Source: Frateuria sp. Soil773 (GTDB taxonomy: Bacteria > Pseudomonadota > Gammaproteobacteria > Xanthomonadales > Rhodanobacteraceae). From it: DNA of 64,000 nt. The DNA is taken from the NCBI RefSeq assembly GCF_001428405.1, contig NZ_LMSL01000018.1:65135-129134 (forward strand). Reading direction: 5' to 3'. Below the pieces are notes generated by a model. It saw nothing but the letters and a program-made list of their open reading frames with translations. It was not told the origin of the DNA and made no database searches. Made by a program: the position numbers and the translations under genes. Positions 34,061-45,769 of this stretch are shown here, piece after piece. Position 1 is the stretch's first letter; each line of letters opens with the position of its first letter.

Positions 34061-36124
34061 CGCCCGATCCCGGGGTGCATCGGCCAGATGCCGATCCAGG
34101 CCAAGCTCGCAGCGCACGATGCGCTCGGAGACCGTGGCGTGGAACAACCGATTGTTGGGCAGGCTCAGATCGTCGCGATCCGATTGCACGCGCGAGGCAT
34201 GCTCGAGGTGCGCCGCCAAGGCTCCCCATTTCAACTGCCGCCGCCGCACACCGGCATTGCCGAGCCGCGCAGCCAGCTCCCGATCCTCCGCGCCATAGCC
34301 TTCCATCTGCTCATCGAAGCCGTTCACGCGGAGCAAGTCACTGCGCCAGAAGCTCATGTTGCAGCTCATGACCCGGCCGCCGTTGCGCCGGCGCGACTTC
34401 CAACGCGCCAGCCATGGCGCACGGAACGCATACAGGCGGCGAATGCCGTCGAACGCGTGGAAATCCGCATCGGCCCAGGGCACGAACACGGGGCGCCCAC
34501 CGGCCAGGAGCCTTTCCGTTTCCTTCGCCCTGGCCTTGAAGCGCCCTCCCTGCAAGAAGCAGCCGGGGCGCGCCAGCAAAAGATGATCGGCCACGAAGTG
34601 CGGGTGAAGCACCATGTCGCCATCGATCAGGATCACGTATTCGCCCCGGCTGGCCGCAATGCCCAGATTGCGGCATCGGGCCGCGCGAAACCCGCGGTCG
34701 TCCTGCCATACATGGTGCAGCGGCACGGGGAATTGCGCGGCAGTGGCAGCGACCAGGCGCCTCGTCTCTTCTCCGGAACCATCGTCGGCCACGATGACTT
34801 CGTCCGGCAAGCGTGTCTGCCCGGCAATGCTTTGCAGGACGCGCTCCAGCGCGGCCGGCCAGTTGTATGTGAGGACGATCAGCGAAACGCTCGGCCGCAT
34901 GGCGATGGCGATTCCATAATCGTGCCGGCGCCACGCAAGCCCCAGCCCCATCGCCAGCGGCAACCAGACGAGCAGCCATTCCACGCCAGGCTTCTGCAGC
35001 AGGTCGGGAGCGTCGAACTGCAAGGCCACGCTTGCGTACACCCACAGCGCCAGGAGGCAGCTACCCGCCGTCGAAGCGCGAAAGCGCCACGCCCGCCACC
35101 CGATTGCCAGCCAGAGTCCGGCCAGCAGCAGCAATCCGGGAATGCCCAGAATGATGGCCGTATGCGTCAGCGCGTTGTGGCTGTGTTCCCACGTCTGCCT
35201 CCCGACCTGGATGGTGTACTCGCTCCCCAGGCCGAGGCCATGCCACGGATGCGCCTCGATCAGGCGCCAGGCCTGATCGAATATCTGCGGGCGATAGGAA
35301 AAGCCGCGCCGGACCAGGTAGCTCCATCCGCCCAAGGCGGTGACCAGGCCCGCCAACGCGAGCATGACCAAGGCGCGCAACCTTATCCGGCGGTCATGCG
35401 ACGCCAGCAGCACGGCGGTTGCACTGGCGAGTATCGCGAGCCAGCTCGCCCGGCTGTCGGTGGACAGCACGAAAGCCGCCAGCACGACGAGCGAAATCCA
35501 TTGCAGCCATCGCGACCACATTCGCGGAGCGTTGATCTGCAGCATCCATACCATGGCGGCTCCGAACGCATAGGCCGCTATGTTGGGATTGTTGAGCAGG
35601 CCGAACGCCACCAGCCTCCCTTCGTCCCGCCAGTCCATCGTGTTCAGTTCACGCCATGGGAAGGCCACCATGGCCACGAGTGCGCTGGCGGCCAGCCCGA
35701 TCCCGCCCCAGTACAGGACCTTGCCCAGCATCAGGGGATGGCTGCGCATGAGCGCGGCCCAACTGAGCACGAACAGGGCGATATAGGCCACTACGACAGC
35801 CGCATCCCCGACATGGCCGTGGTTGGCCCACAGCGACGAGATCAATGCCCAGGCCAGGAGCATGAAGAACAGCGGCCCCTCGACGGTGACCATTGCCTGG
35901 CGCAGGAAAGAGCGACCATGCCTTGCCACCCACCATAGCGCGGGCAGGGCAAACAGCAGCAGCAGGCTCATGCGGTAAGGCCGGCCGGGATTCCAGATCT
36001 TTTCGCCTACCGGGCTGGCGGCCATGCCGACCAGCAGCCACCACATGCCCAGCAGCAGCCAGCACGCTGCCCACCGCGGCAAATCCAGGGGCAATCTAAT
36101 CAACGGCAGGCGAGAGGGGGTCAC
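34049..36124 (-). CDS. O-antigen ligase/polymerase-like protein fused to a GT2 glycosyltransferase
   Basis: 691 aa from a GTG start with a weak ribosome site. Residues about 15-400 are polytopic with the Wzy/WaaL signature STDSRASWLAILAS and the periplasmic WEHSHNALTHTAI loop. Residues about 409-660 are a cytosolic GT2 domain: SVSLIVLTYNWPAALERVL, VIVADDGSGEE (DDGS), ILIDGDMVLHP (DXD-like) and GYGAEDRELAARLGN. The frame is continuous, with no separate ribosome site at the internal Met409. A single chain would combine glycan transfer or polymerisation in the periplasm with sugar addition in the cytosol. Confidence 0.8.
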   Translation of the reverse strand: MTPSRLPLIRLPLDLPRWAACWLLLGMWWLLVGMAASPVGEKIWNPGRPYRMSLLLLFALPALWWVARHGRSFLRQAMVTVEGPLFFMLLAWALISSLWANHGHVGDAAVVVAYIALFVLSWAALMRSHPLMLGKVLYWGGIGLAASALVAMVAFPWRELNTMDWRDEGRLVAFGLLNNPNIAAYAFGAAMVWMLQINAPRMWSRWLQWISLVVLAAFVLSTDSRASWLAILASATAVLLASHDRRIRLRALVMLALAGLVTALGGWSYLVRRGFSYRPQIFDQAWRLIEAHPWHGLGLGSEYTIQVGRQTWEHSHNALTHTAIILGIPGLLLLAGLWLAIGWRAWRFRASTAGSCLLALWVYASVALQFDAPDLLQKPGVEWLLVWLPLAMGLGLAWRRHDYGIAIAMRPSVSLIVLTYNWPAALERVLQSIAGQTRLPDEVIVADDGSGEETRRLVAATAAQFPVPLHHVWQDDRGFRAARCRNLGIAASRGEYVILIDGDMVLHPHFVADHLLLARPGCFLQGGRFKARAKETERLLAGGRPVFVPWADADFHAFDGIRRLYAFRAPWLARWKSRRRNGGRVMSCNMSFWRSDLLRVNGFDEQMEGYGAEDRELAARLGNAGVRRRQLKWGALAAHLEHASRVQSDRDDLSLPNNRLFHATVSERIVRCELGLDRHLADAPRDRASGV

Positions 36125-36503
36125 ACGGGTCCCAGGTGGATGAGCCAGTCAACAAGGCCGGCATCATGCCGGAGCGCGGCTGAAAAACGGCAAACCGCCC
36201 GCTGCGCCGCAGCGTGCCGGATTGGCATTTTCGCACGTACCCGCACCGGGACGGGGCCGCAGCATCCATGCAGCACCAGGCTTCCTTTTCTTCAGGCGCT
36301 TTTTCTAAGCGCCTGTTCAAAGTCTCCCAGGCATCCCGCTGCGAAGCGTCATGCCAGCGGCTTTCAACGGCCGCAGGAATGACGAGCGGGTTGTGTGGGG
36401 GATTCCAGTCCGATAGTGAGATTTTGGACAGGTTCCAAGGCACTTTCCGGGCCGAAAGCACCCTGGCCTACGGCAAGAGCGCTTTCGCAGCCTCGACCGG
36501 CCA
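36125..36503. other. Intergenic region with degenerate dispersed repeat
   Basis: No convincing gene lies here. The segment 36330-36385 (CCCAGGCATCCCGCTGCGAA, later GGCCGCAGGAATGACG) resembles the same class of intergenic repeat seen between hrcT and hrcU. The rest has no clear promoter or terminator. Confidence 0.4.
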
Positions 36504-37271
36504 TCACGGTCGCTGCCCGTGCTGCATCAGCCACAGCTTCAGGAACTTGCGCCGCACGTACTCGATCCGCACCAGCGCGTAGAGCAGGCCGCGCCAGCCG
36601 TCCAGGAAGCCGCCGCGCAACACGTAGCCGCGCACGAAGCGCCAGCACGGGTTGAGCAGGATCTGCCGCAGGGTGGCGCGCTTGCCTTGGGCGTACAGGT
36701 GCTCGGCCATCATCTGCGCGTAGCGCTCCTGCTTGGCGAGTTGCTCGGCCAGGGAGCGGTAAGGGTGATGCTGCAGGTCGCCGCGCAGCCTCTTCACCGG
36801 CCCGTCGACGCTGACCGCCTCGTGGATCTCGCGCCGGCCGCGCCAGCCGCCGCGGCGGCGGTCGAACAGGCGCAGCACGCGGTCCGGATACGCGTTGCCG
36901 TGGCGCAGGTAGGCGCCGAAGTATTCGCTGAGACGGTTGAAGCGGTAGCCGGCCGCTCCCGCGAAATCCTGCGCGCGGGCCGCCTCGATGCTGGCGCGCA
37001 GCGTTGCGTCCACGCGCTCGTCGGCGTCCAGGCAAAGCACCCAGTCGTGGCTGGCCTGTTCCACCGCGAAGGCTTTCTGGCTGCGGAAGCCGTCGAACGG
37101 TCGCACGAGCACGCGCGCGCCGCGCGCCTGTGCGCGTTCGCGCGTGTCGTCGGCCGAGCCGGAATCGACCACCACCACCTCGTCGCAGAACGCGAGCGAG
37201 GCGAGGCAGTCGTCGATGCGGTCGGCCTCGTTGAAGGTGATGATGCAGGCGGAGATCGGGATGCGGCTCAT
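36504..37271 (-). CDS. WaaE/KdtX-like GT2 glycosyltransferase (LPS core)
   Basis: 255 aa. The N-terminal GT2 motif ISACIITFNEADRIDDCLAS is followed by EVVVVDSGSADDTRERAQ, the acceptor-loop FRSQKAFAVEQASHDWVLC, the DXD region LDADERVD and HPYRSLAEQLAKQERYAQ. This is the pattern of WaaE-type beta-1,4-glucosyltransferases that extend heptose I of the LPS core. The gene is divergent from the glycerophosphotransferase-like gene. The exact sugar cannot be told from sequence. Confidence 0.85.
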   Translation of the reverse strand: MSRIPISACIITFNEADRIDDCLASLAFCDEVVVVDSGSADDTRERAQARGARVLVRPFDGFRSQKAFAVEQASHDWVLCLDADERVDATLRASIEAARAQDFAGAAGYRFNRLSEYFGAYLRHGNAYPDRVLRLFDRRRGGWRGRREIHEAVSVDGPVKRLRGDLQHHPYRSLAEQLAKQERYAQMMAEHLYAQGKRATLRQILLNPCWRFVRGYVLRGGFLDGWRGLLYALVRIEYVRRKFLKLWLMQHGQRP

Positions 37272-37428
37272 GCGGGGCGGCGAAGTCGGGGGAACGTGGC
37301 GATCGATGGGCGAAGGCGCATAGGCAAGGACGTGGCCTGTATGAAAGTCCGCACGCGGACACGCGGGTTTTTGCGGGCGACCCGCGCACGGTCATAATGC
37401 CAGCTTGTGCCCGCGTGGTCGTTTGCCG

Positions 37429-38472
37429 ATGGATTCCTGCCTGCTGTTCGCCACCGAGCTGTATGCCCTGCCGATCCTGCGGCCGCTGGCCGCCGCGGCG
37501 CGGCGCGCGGGGATGCGCGCGGCCTGGGTGGTGCCGGAGGCGGTGGCCGCCCACCTGCACGACGACGAGTTGCGGCTGCGCTCGGCCCGCGCGGTGCGCG
37601 ACTTCGCCCCCGACGCGGTGTTCTCGGCGGCCAACTGGGTCCCGCCCGGCTTTCCCGGCGCCAAGGTGCAGGTGTTCCACGGTTTCAACGCCGAGAAGCG
37701 CGAACCGGATCGCGGCCACTTCCGCCTGCGCGGCTTCTTCGACCTGTACTGCACGCAGGGCCCAGCCACCACCGAGCCTTTCCGCGAACTGGCGCGCGAG
37801 CACCGCTACTTCGCGGTGGCCGAGACCGGCTGGCCCAAGCTCGACCCGCTGTTCGCGCCGCCGCCGGGCGCCGCCGACCTGCGCCCCGGCGACGGCCGCC
37901 CGGTGGCGATGTACGCCGCCACCTTCACCGAGTCGCTCAGCTCGGCGCGGGCCATGCTCGACACCCTGAACCAGCTAACCGCGCGCGGCGACCGCTACTG
38001 GCTGCTGACCCTGCACCCGAAGTGCGACCCGGCGCTGATCGCGCAGTACCGCGAACTGGCCGGTCCGCACGCCCGCTTCCTCGAATCGGACCGGCTGCTG
38101 GACATGCTGCGCGCCGCCGACGTGCTGGTCTGCGACACCTCGTCGGTGATCGACGAGTTCGCCGTCCAGCTCAAGCCGGTGGTGACCGTGCGCAACCGCC
38201 GGCCCAAGCCGTTCATGCTCGACGTGCAGTCGCCGGCGCAGGTCGATGCGGCGATCGGGCAGGCCCTGCTCCCCTCGCCTGCGCGCGAGGCGGCGCTGGC
38301 GGCGCACGCGCAGGCGATCCATCCGTACCGCGACGGCCATTCCAGCGAACGCGTGCTGGCGGCCACCGCCCGCCTGCTCGAAGGCGGCGACGGGCCGCTC
38401 GCCCGCAAGCCGCTCAACCTGTGGCGGCGCTGGCAGAGCGCGCGCGAGGTGCGCGCGTTGCTGCCGGACTGA
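37429..38472 (+). CDS. CDP-glycerol glycerophosphotransferase-like protein
   Basis: 347 aa from MDSCLLFATELYALPILRPL; a GTG 24 nt upstream is a weaker option. The second half has the family pattern YAATFTESLSSARAM, LLTLHPKCDPALI, ADVLVCDTSSVIDEFAVQ and KPVVTVRNRRPKPFM. The related teichoic-acid enzymes transfer polyol phosphate from CDP. In this Gram-negative setting it probably modifies a surface polysaccharide. It lies 67 nt before the ArnT-like gene on the same strand. Confidence 0.75.
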   Translation: MDSCLLFATELYALPILRPLAAAARRAGMRAAWVVPEAVAAHLHDDELRLRSARAVRDFAPDAVFSAANWVPPGFPGAKVQVFHGFNAEKREPDRGHFRLRGFFDLYCTQGPATTEPFRELAREHRYFAVAETGWPKLDPLFAPPPGAADLRPGDGRPVAMYAATFTESLSSARAMLDTLNQLTARGDRYWLLTLHPKCDPALIAQYRELAGPHARFLESDRLLDMLRAADVLVCDTSSVIDEFAVQLKPVVTVRNRRPKPFMLDVQSPAQVDAAIGQALLPSPAREAALAAHAQAIHPYRDGHSSERVLAATARLLEGGDGPLARKPLNLWRRWQSAREVRALLPD

Positions 38473-38539
38473 ACCCGGCCTGACCTCGCCGCGTCCACTG
38501 AAAACGAAAGAGCGCGTTAAACTGCGGGCACTTCCCGCC

Positions 38540-40279
38540 GTGGTAGATCCCGTGCCCGCCAGCGCCTACAGCCGTTCCGAACATTTCCGCGCCCTGTGGC
38601 CGTGGCTGCCGCTATGGGCGCTGGCGGCGCTGCTGGCGATCTTCTCGCACGGGCCGATGCCGCTGTATTCCACCCGCACGCTCGCGGTGGCGTGGGAAAT
38701 GTGGCAGCACGGCCACTGGCTGGTGCCGCACATCAACGGCGAGCCGTACAGCGAGAAGGCGCCGCTGCTGTTCTGGCTGATCCACGCCGGCTGGTTCGCG
38801 TTCGGGGTCGGCGACGTCTGGCCGCGCGTGCTTGAGGTGATCTTCGGCGGCACCCAGCTGGTGCTGGTGGCGGAGCTGGCGCGGCGGCTGTTCCCGGACC
38901 GGCCCTGGGTCGCCAAGGCCACCCCGTGGATGCTGCTGGCGCTGGGCTACGCGTTCCTGTTCGGCCTGCAGATCATGTACGACGTGCTGCTGGCGGTATG
39001 GACGCTGGCCGCGCTGCTGTGCCTGACCCCGCGCCATGACCGCGCCGAGCCGCGCTGGCTGCTGTTCGGGGTATGCGTCGGCCTGGGCCTGCTAACCAAG
39101 GGGCCGGTGCTGCTGCTGCACGTGGTGTTTCCTTGGCTGCTCGGTCCGCTGTGGAACGACTGGGCACGGCAACACCGCGCGCGCTGGTACAGTCGCGGCC
39201 TGCCGGCCTTGCTGCTGGGCGCCGCGATGCTGCTGGCATGGGCGCTGCCGGCCGGCTTCAGCGGCGGCGACGCCTATCGCCACCGCCTGTTCTTCACCCA
39301 GACCGCCGGCCGCGTGGTCGACGGGCTGCAACACGCCGAGCCGCTGCAGAACCACGCCCAGCCGTTCTGGTGGTACGTGCTGTGGCTGCCGGCGCTGCTG
39401 TTCCCGTTCAGCGGCTGGCCGCGCGCCTGGGTGGCGCTGGCGGCCCTGCGCCGCCCGCTCGAGCCGGGCCTGCGCTTCGCGCTGTGCTGGCTGCTGCCGG
39501 TGTTCGTCACGTTCTCGCTGATCAGCGGCAAGCAGGCGTACTACCCGCTGCCGGAATTCGCCGGCGCGATGCTGCTACTGGCCGGCGCGATCGCGGTCCT
39601 GCGCGAACGGCGGCCGGCCCTGGCCTACAACGGCTGGCTGGGCACCTGGCCGCTGGCCGTGGGCGGCATCGTGTTCGCGGTGTTCCTGTTCGTGCTGCCC
39701 AACCTGGTGGCGAGCCACCGGCTGAACGGCGAATGGTTCGACGACGCCACCGCCTACAGCCGCTTCTTCAGCGTGGTGTTCCTGCTGCTGGGCTGCCTGC
39801 TGCTGCTGCGCGGTCGCGGCGAGATGCGCCGGCTGGCGGTGGCCGGCCTGGTCGGCGTGCTCGCGCTCAACAGCCTGTTCACCCTCACCCTGTGGCACAA
39901 GTACGACCTGGCGCCGGCCTCGCAGCTGCTCGGCGCGGCCGACGCGCAGGGCCGCGCGATCGGCTTCCTGGGCAACTACGAAGGCCAGTTCCACTTCGCC
40001 GGCCGGATCGCCCACCCCATCGCCGAACTGCGCGAAGCCGGCGCGCTGCAGGACTTCGCCCGCAGCCACCCCGACGGGCTGGTCGTCGTGCATACGTCGA
40101 AACTCACCCCGGACGACCTGCGCTATCCGCTGCTGGTGCAGCCATTCCGCTCGTCGTGGGTGGTGGTGTGGCCGGCCGCCGCGCTGGCCGACCTGCGCGC
40201 CGGCCATACCCCCGCCGAGCCGACCCAGCCGACGCGGATCTACCCGGACGACGACTGGCGCTACCGCCGCCAGCCATGA
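38540..40279 (+). CDS. ArnT/PMT-type membrane glycosyltransferase
   Basis: About 579 aa. The start is uncertain between GTG 38540 and GTG 38552; no ATG is available before the conserved region. The family begins at GPMPLYSTRTLAVAWEMWQH, with the catalytic-loop acidic residues near HINGEPYSEKAPLLFWLI and a dozen membrane segments. The C-terminus (HTSKLTPDDLRYPLLVQPF) is a soluble periplasmic domain. GT83 enzymes use lipid-linked sugars such as undecaprenyl-phosphate-L-Ara4N to decorate lipid A or core. No arn operon is nearby, so the donor is unknown. Confidence 0.82.
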   Translation: MVDPVPASAYSRSEHFRALWPWLPLWALAALLAIFSHGPMPLYSTRTLAVAWEMWQHGHWLVPHINGEPYSEKAPLLFWLIHAGWFAFGVGDVWPRVLEVIFGGTQLVLVAELARRLFPDRPWVAKATPWMLLALGYAFLFGLQIMYDVLLAVWTLAALLCLTPRHDRAEPRWLLFGVCVGLGLLTKGPVLLLHVVFPWLLGPLWNDWARQHRARWYSRGLPALLLGAAMLLAWALPAGFSGGDAYRHRLFFTQTAGRVVDGLQHAEPLQNHAQPFWWYVLWLPALLFPFSGWPRAWVALAALRRPLEPGLRFALCWLLPVFVTFSLISGKQAYYPLPEFAGAMLLLAGAIAVLRERRPALAYNGWLGTWPLAVGGIVFAVFLFVLPNLVASHRLNGEWFDDATAYSRFFSVVFLLLGCLLLLRGRGEMRRLAVAGLVGVLALNSLFTLTLWHKYDLAPASQLLGAADAQGRAIGFLGNYEGQFHFAGRIAHPIAELREAGALQDFARSHPDGLVVVHTSKLTPDDLRYPLLVQPFRSSWVVVWPAAALADLRAGHTPAEPTQPTRIYPDDDWRYRRQP

Positions 40280-40605
40280 ACGCGGCGCTGATCGCCAACC
40301 TGCGCGCGCAGTGCGGCGGCCCGCGCGACGGGGCGCTGCTGCGCTTCTCGCTCGGCCAGGCCCTGCTGGGCGACGGCGAGCCGGCAGCCGCCATCGAGGC
40401 GTTCCGCCAGGCCGTGACCTTCGATCCGCACTACTCGGCAGCCTGGAAGCTGCTCGGCAAGGCCTGCCAGGCCGCGGGCGACGCCGCCGGCGCGGCCGAT
40501 GCCTGGACCCGCGGCATAGCCGCCGCGCAGGTCCGCGGCGACAAGCAGGCGGAGAAGGAGATGCAGGTGTTCCTGCGCCGGCTGGACCGCCCTCCGCCGG
40601 CGTGA
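40276..40605 (+). CDS. Small tetratricopeptide-repeat protein
   Basis: 109 aa; the ATG overlaps the previous stop (ATGA). Two TPR motifs are visible: LRFSLGQALLGDGEPAAAIE, then AVTFDPHYSAAWKLLGKACQ with AAGDAAGAADAWTRGIAAA. No signal peptide. It is translationally coupled to the ArnT-like gene, so it may help that enzyme or its complex. Its stop faces the convergent acyltransferase gene after 10 nt. Confidence 0.8.
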   Translation: MNAALIANLRAQCGGPRDGALLRFSLGQALLGDGEPAAAIEAFRQAVTFDPHYSAAWKLLGKACQAAGDAAGAADAWTRGIAAAQVRGDKQAEKEMQVFLRRLDRPPPA

Positions 40606-40615
40606 GCGATGCCCG

Positions 40616-41515
40616 TCAGCCCTGGCCTGGCTGGCGCCGGTAGGGGCTTTCGCGGTCGTCCGCGGAGTACCGCTTGTAGTGCCACTGGTACTGCGCGAAG
40701 GCCTGCTCCACGCAGGCCTCCACGCCACGGTTGAGCGCCGCGCAGGCCGCCGGGAGATCGCCGTCGTCCAGCCCGGCCGGCGCCGGCAACAGGTGGATGC
40801 GGTAGCCCGCACCGCGCGGCAGCCGCTCGGCGAAGGCAAACAGCACGGTGGCGCCGGTGCGCGCGGCAAGGCGCGGCAGCAGCACCATGGTCAGCGCCTC
40901 GCGCCCGAAGAACGGCGCGAACTCGCCCTCGCCGGCGCGCGGCTTCTGGTCCGGCAGGATGCCCACCGTGCCGCCCGCGGCGAGGCGCTTGAACAGCGTG
41001 CGCACGCCGGCGCCCTCGGCACGCACCTGTTCCGGCGCCAGCGCGCCGCGCACCTTGCGCAGCAGCGCCTCGACCGCGGCGATGCGCGGCGGCCGGTACA
41101 GGATCGCCATCGGCATGCGCCGGCACAGCCAGTAGTTGAGCAGCTCCCAGCAGCCCAGGTGCGGCGCAGCGATGATCACGCCCTTGCCGGCCGCCCGCGC
41201 GGCGTCCAGCAGTTCCTCGCCGCGCACCTCGCGCACCAGGCCCAGCGCCCGTTCGGCGCCGCCGCCCCAGATCCTGACGATCTCGGTCACCGACTTGCCG
41301 CCCTCGACCATCGCCTCGCGCAGCAGCGCCTCGAGCGCGGCCGGCTCGAGCCCGGGACGGGCGATCCGCAGGTTCACCCGCGTGTTGTGCGCGCTGCGCC
41401 CGTTGCGCCACAGCAGCAGCCGGCCCAGCCCGGCGCCCAGGCCGTGCAGGACGCGCAGCGGCAGCAGGCCGAACAAACGCAGCAGGAGATAGACCAGGTA
41501 GATGTCGGGACGCAT
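40616..41515 (-). CDS. LpxL/HtrB-family lipid A acyltransferase
   Basis: 299 aa with an N-terminal membrane anchor ([20 protein letters not shown]). The HX4E catalytic motif is [34 protein letters not shown] and [19 protein letters not shown] are family blocks. It adds a secondary acyl chain (usually laurate) to Kdo2-lipid IVA. Whether it is LpxL or LpxM type cannot be told. Its location next to envelope glycosyltransferases fits LPS assembly. Confidence 0.88.
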   Translation of the reverse strand: MRPDIYLVYLLLRLFGLLPLRVLHGLGAGLGRLLLWRNGRSAHNTRVNLRIARPGLEPAALEALLREAMVEGGKSVTEIVRIWGGGAERALGLVREVRGEELLDAARAAGKGVIIAAPHLGCWELLNYWLCRRMPMAILYRPPRIAAVEALLRKVRGALAPEQVRAEGAGVRTLFKRLAAGGTVGILPDQKPRAGEGEFAPFFGREALTMVLLPRLAARTGATVLFAFAERLPRGAGYRIHLLPAPAGLDDGDLPAACAALNRGVEACVEQAFAQYQWHYKRYSADDRESPYRRQPGQG

Positions 41516-41667
41516 CCGCGCAGTTTACGGGACCGTGCGCCCCCGCTCGCGCCCGGCGCATGCGGACGCCCCGGCCCAATCCCGGCCGTCGGCAGGCGTT
41601 TCCGGGCGAAGCGGCCACGCCGGGGCCGCCACCGGTTAAGCTTCCAGCCTTTCGCCGCCGAGCTCCC

Positions 41668-42111
41668 ATGATCGCCCTGATCCAGCGTGTCAGCGCCGCC
41701 CAAGTCGTCGTCGGGGACGAAACCATCGGAGCCATCGGCCCCGGCCTGCTGGCCCTGGTCGCGGTGCAGCCGAACGACGGCGAGGCGCAGGCCAAGCGCA
41801 TGCTGGAGCGCCTGCTCGGCTACCGGGTGTTCTCCGACGCGGCGGGCCGAATGAACCGCTCGCTCGCCGATACCGGCGGCGGGCTGCTGCTGGTCAGCCA
41901 GTTCACCCTCGCCGCCGACACCCGTTCCGGCATGCGGCCGAGCTTCACCACGGCCGCGCCGCCCGAGCACGGGCGCCGCTGGTTCGAGCGGCTGGTGGAA
42001 CTGGCGCGCGCCGCGCACGCCCCCGGGGTGGAAACCGGCCGGTTCGGCGCCCATATGCAGGTGCAACTGGTCAACGACGGGCCGGTCACCTTCTGGCTGG
42101 AAGTGCCCTGA
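41668..42111 (+). CDS. dtd: D-aminoacyl-tRNA deacylase
   Basis: 147 aa from [20 protein letters not shown]. The conserved [20 protein letters not shown] segment and [11 protein letters not shown] at the C-terminus (Gly-cis-Pro-type motif) define DTD. It hydrolyses D-amino acids and mischarged glycine from tRNA. An upstream in-frame extension to 41560 is non-coding in character. Confidence 0.95.
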   Translation: MIALIQRVSAAQVVVGDETIGAIGPGLLALVAVQPNDGEAQAKRMLERLLGYRVFSDAAGRMNRSLADTGGGLLLVSQFTLAADTRSGMRPSFTTAAPPEHGRRWFERLVELARAAHAPGVETGRFGAHMQVQLVNDGPVTFWLEVP

Positions 42112-42205
42112 GCCCGTTGCACGCGCAGACCCATCGCGATCCGGCAAACGCCTATTTTGGCGCGATTTTTGCGTGTGCCCCACGGCATTCCCTTCACTTG
42201 AAAAC

Positions 42206-42234
42206 TGGTCAAAAAAGCAGCACATCGCTATACT
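42206..42234 (+). promoter_or_regulatory. rpoD promoter
   Basis: TGGTCA (42206-42211), 17-nt spacer, TATACT (42229-42234). The start site would fall about 20 nt before the rpoD ATG. A CTTGAAAA at 42197 nearby recalls a heat-shock -35 but has no matching sigma-32 -10. Confidence 0.6.
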
Positions 42235-42263
42235 GATCGGTTCCTGCATCCGCGGCGGTAGGT

Positions 42264-44129
<1,866 letters not shown>

Positions 44130-44152
44130 GGCAGGCAGCGAAAGCCGCAAGC

Positions 44153-44186
44153 AAGAAGCCCCGCCACCGCGCGGGGCTTCTTTTTT
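44153..44186 (+). terminator. Rho-independent terminator after rpoD
   Basis: AAGAAGCCCCGC pairs with GCGGGGCTTCTT across a short loop, followed by a run of T. It ends rpoD about 25 nt after its stop. Confidence 0.9.
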
Positions 44187-44261
44187 GCCCCGCCCTCGAC
44201 GCCCCCGGAACACGCCGCTACCATGGCGCTCCCCGCGCCAGCTTCCCCGCCGGCCACGTAC

Positions 44262-44337
<76 letters not shown>

Positions 44338-44451
44338 TATTACTGTTCGATGATGTTCGAACCAGTTCGGAGGACACGCGACAACCCGCATAGATGCTGA
44401 GTTTTCGCCCCCAAGCAGTTCGATTGAGTTCGATCTCATCCGGCCAACAAG

Positions 44452-44513
44452 TGAGTCAGGATGTGAGTCACATGCCTGCTAATATAGCTCGTGACTCACA
44501 CAGGCATGACTCA
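44452..44513 (+). promoter_or_regulatory. TGAGTCA heptamer array at the integrase start
   Basis: TGAGTCA occurs at 44452 and 44464 and its inverse TGACTCA at 44492 and 44507. The inner pair belongs to a longer imperfect inverted repeat (TGTGAGTCACATGCCTG against CAGGCATGACTCACA). The last copy ends 2 nt before the integrase ATG. This looks like an integrase or excisionase binding and autoregulation site. Confidence 0.6.
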
Positions 44514-44515
44514 CA

Positions 44516-45769
44516 ATGCTCACCGACGCCAAATTACGCTCACTGAAACCCCGCACGAATGCCTACCGCCTAGCCGACAGAAACGGGCTGTGCATCGAGA
44601 TCAGGCCCACTGGCGCCAAGTTCTGGCGATACCGTTTCCGCCATATCGGCAAGGCAAGCATCATCACTCTGGGCGAATATCCCAGCATGTCGCTCGCCGA
44701 GGCCCGGGGCGAGCGCGACAAGGCACGGACCTTGGTGAGGAACGGGAACAATCCTGCTCACACCGCCAAAGCAGAGAGAGCTGCCAGAATTGAGCGGGCG
44801 GGCAATACGTTCGCTTCAATCGGCAAGGAATTCCTTGCCAAACGGGAGAGGGAAGGTATGGGTGCGGCCAGCGTGAAACGCGGCCGCCGCCTGATCGAAA
44901 AAGATCTCGCCGGCATCGCCGATATGCCGGTGACTGACATATCGGCTCCCGTGCTACTTGCAGCACTTCGGAAGATGGAGCACCGAGGCATCGTGGAATC
45001 AGCCCACCGTGCCCGAGGCCTTGCCGGCCAGATATTCCGCTATGCGATCGCCACGGGGCGCGCTGAGCGCAATCCGGCCTCCGACCTCATAGGAGCGCTG
45101 GAGCGTCCGCAAACAAAGCACTTCGCTAGCATCATCCTTCCAGCAAAGATCGGGCAGCTACTCCGCGCCATAGACAACTACCAAGGCTCCCCAGCCGTCA
45201 TCGCCGCACTCAAGCTTGCGCCCTTGGTATTCGTGCGTCCGGGAGAACTGCGGCATGCAGAGTGGGCCGAGATCGATCTGACCAAGTCAATATGGGACAT
45301 CCCGGCAGAGAAAATGAAGATGAAGCAGCCGCACATGGTGCCGCTGTCCAAGCAGACAGTAGAAATCCTAAGCGATCTCTATCTGCTAACGGGCCGAGGA
45401 AAATACGTCTTCCCAAGTATGCGTAGCCCTCGCCGCCCAATGAGCGAAAATACCATTAATGCAGCACTGCGCTACATGGGGTTCGATGGAGATACGATGA
45501 CCGGCCATGGCTTCCGAGCAATGGCGCGAACTGTGCTGGATGAAGAACTTGGGTTCCCTGTGGATCACATCGAGCACCAACTGGCCCACGCTGTCAAAGA
45601 TGCTAATGGGCGAGCTTACAATCGCACCACACATCTGCCGGCACGCCGCAAAATGATGCAAGCATGGGCAGACTATCTGGATGCATTGCGGGTGGGTTGC
45701 ACAGACAGTTCGGCTAGCTCGACACCTGGCGTAGGTCACTTTGGCTCAGGACAGCCCGCTGGAGAATGA
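44516..45769 (+). CDS. int: P4-type tyrosine integrase
   Basis: 417 aa. The N-terminal DUF4102-type arm-binding domain (MLTDAKLRSLKPRTNAYRLA, then GLCIEIRPTGAKFWRYRF) is followed by a SAM-like core-binding domain and the catalytic domain. Catalytic residues visible are Arg in LVFVRPGELRHAEW, His in TGHGFRAMARTVL, His in EHQLAHAV and Tyr in GRAYNRTTH. Such enzymes insert islands at tRNA 3' ends, as here. No Shine-Dalgarno precedes the ATG, which abuts a repeat array. The extra about 30 C-terminal residues are unconserved in character. Confidence 0.93.
   Translation: MLTDAKLRSLKPRTNAYRLADRNGLCIEIRPTGAKFWRYRFRHIGKASIITLGEYPSMSLAEARGERDKARTLVRNGNNPAHTAKAERAARIERAGNTFASIGKEFLAKREREGMGAASVKRGRRLIEKDLAGIADMPVTDISAPVLLAALRKMEHRGIVESAHRARGLAGQIFRYAIATGRAERNPASDLIGALERPQTKHFASIILPAKIGQLLRAIDNYQGSPAVIAALKLAPLVFVRPGELRHAEWAEIDLTKSIWDIPAEKMKMKQPHMVPLSKQTVEILSDLYLLTGRGKYVFPSMRSPRRPMSENTINAALRYMGFDGDTMTGHGFRAMARTVLDEELGFPVDHIEHQLAHAVKDANGRAYNRTTHLPARRKMMQAWADYLDALRVGCTDSSASSTPGVGHFGSGQPAGE

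Noticed and set aside
42197..42234. Sigma-32 promoter for rpoD
   Set aside because: CTTGAAA is present but no CCCCAT-like -10 follows at the right distance; a sigma-70 pair fits.
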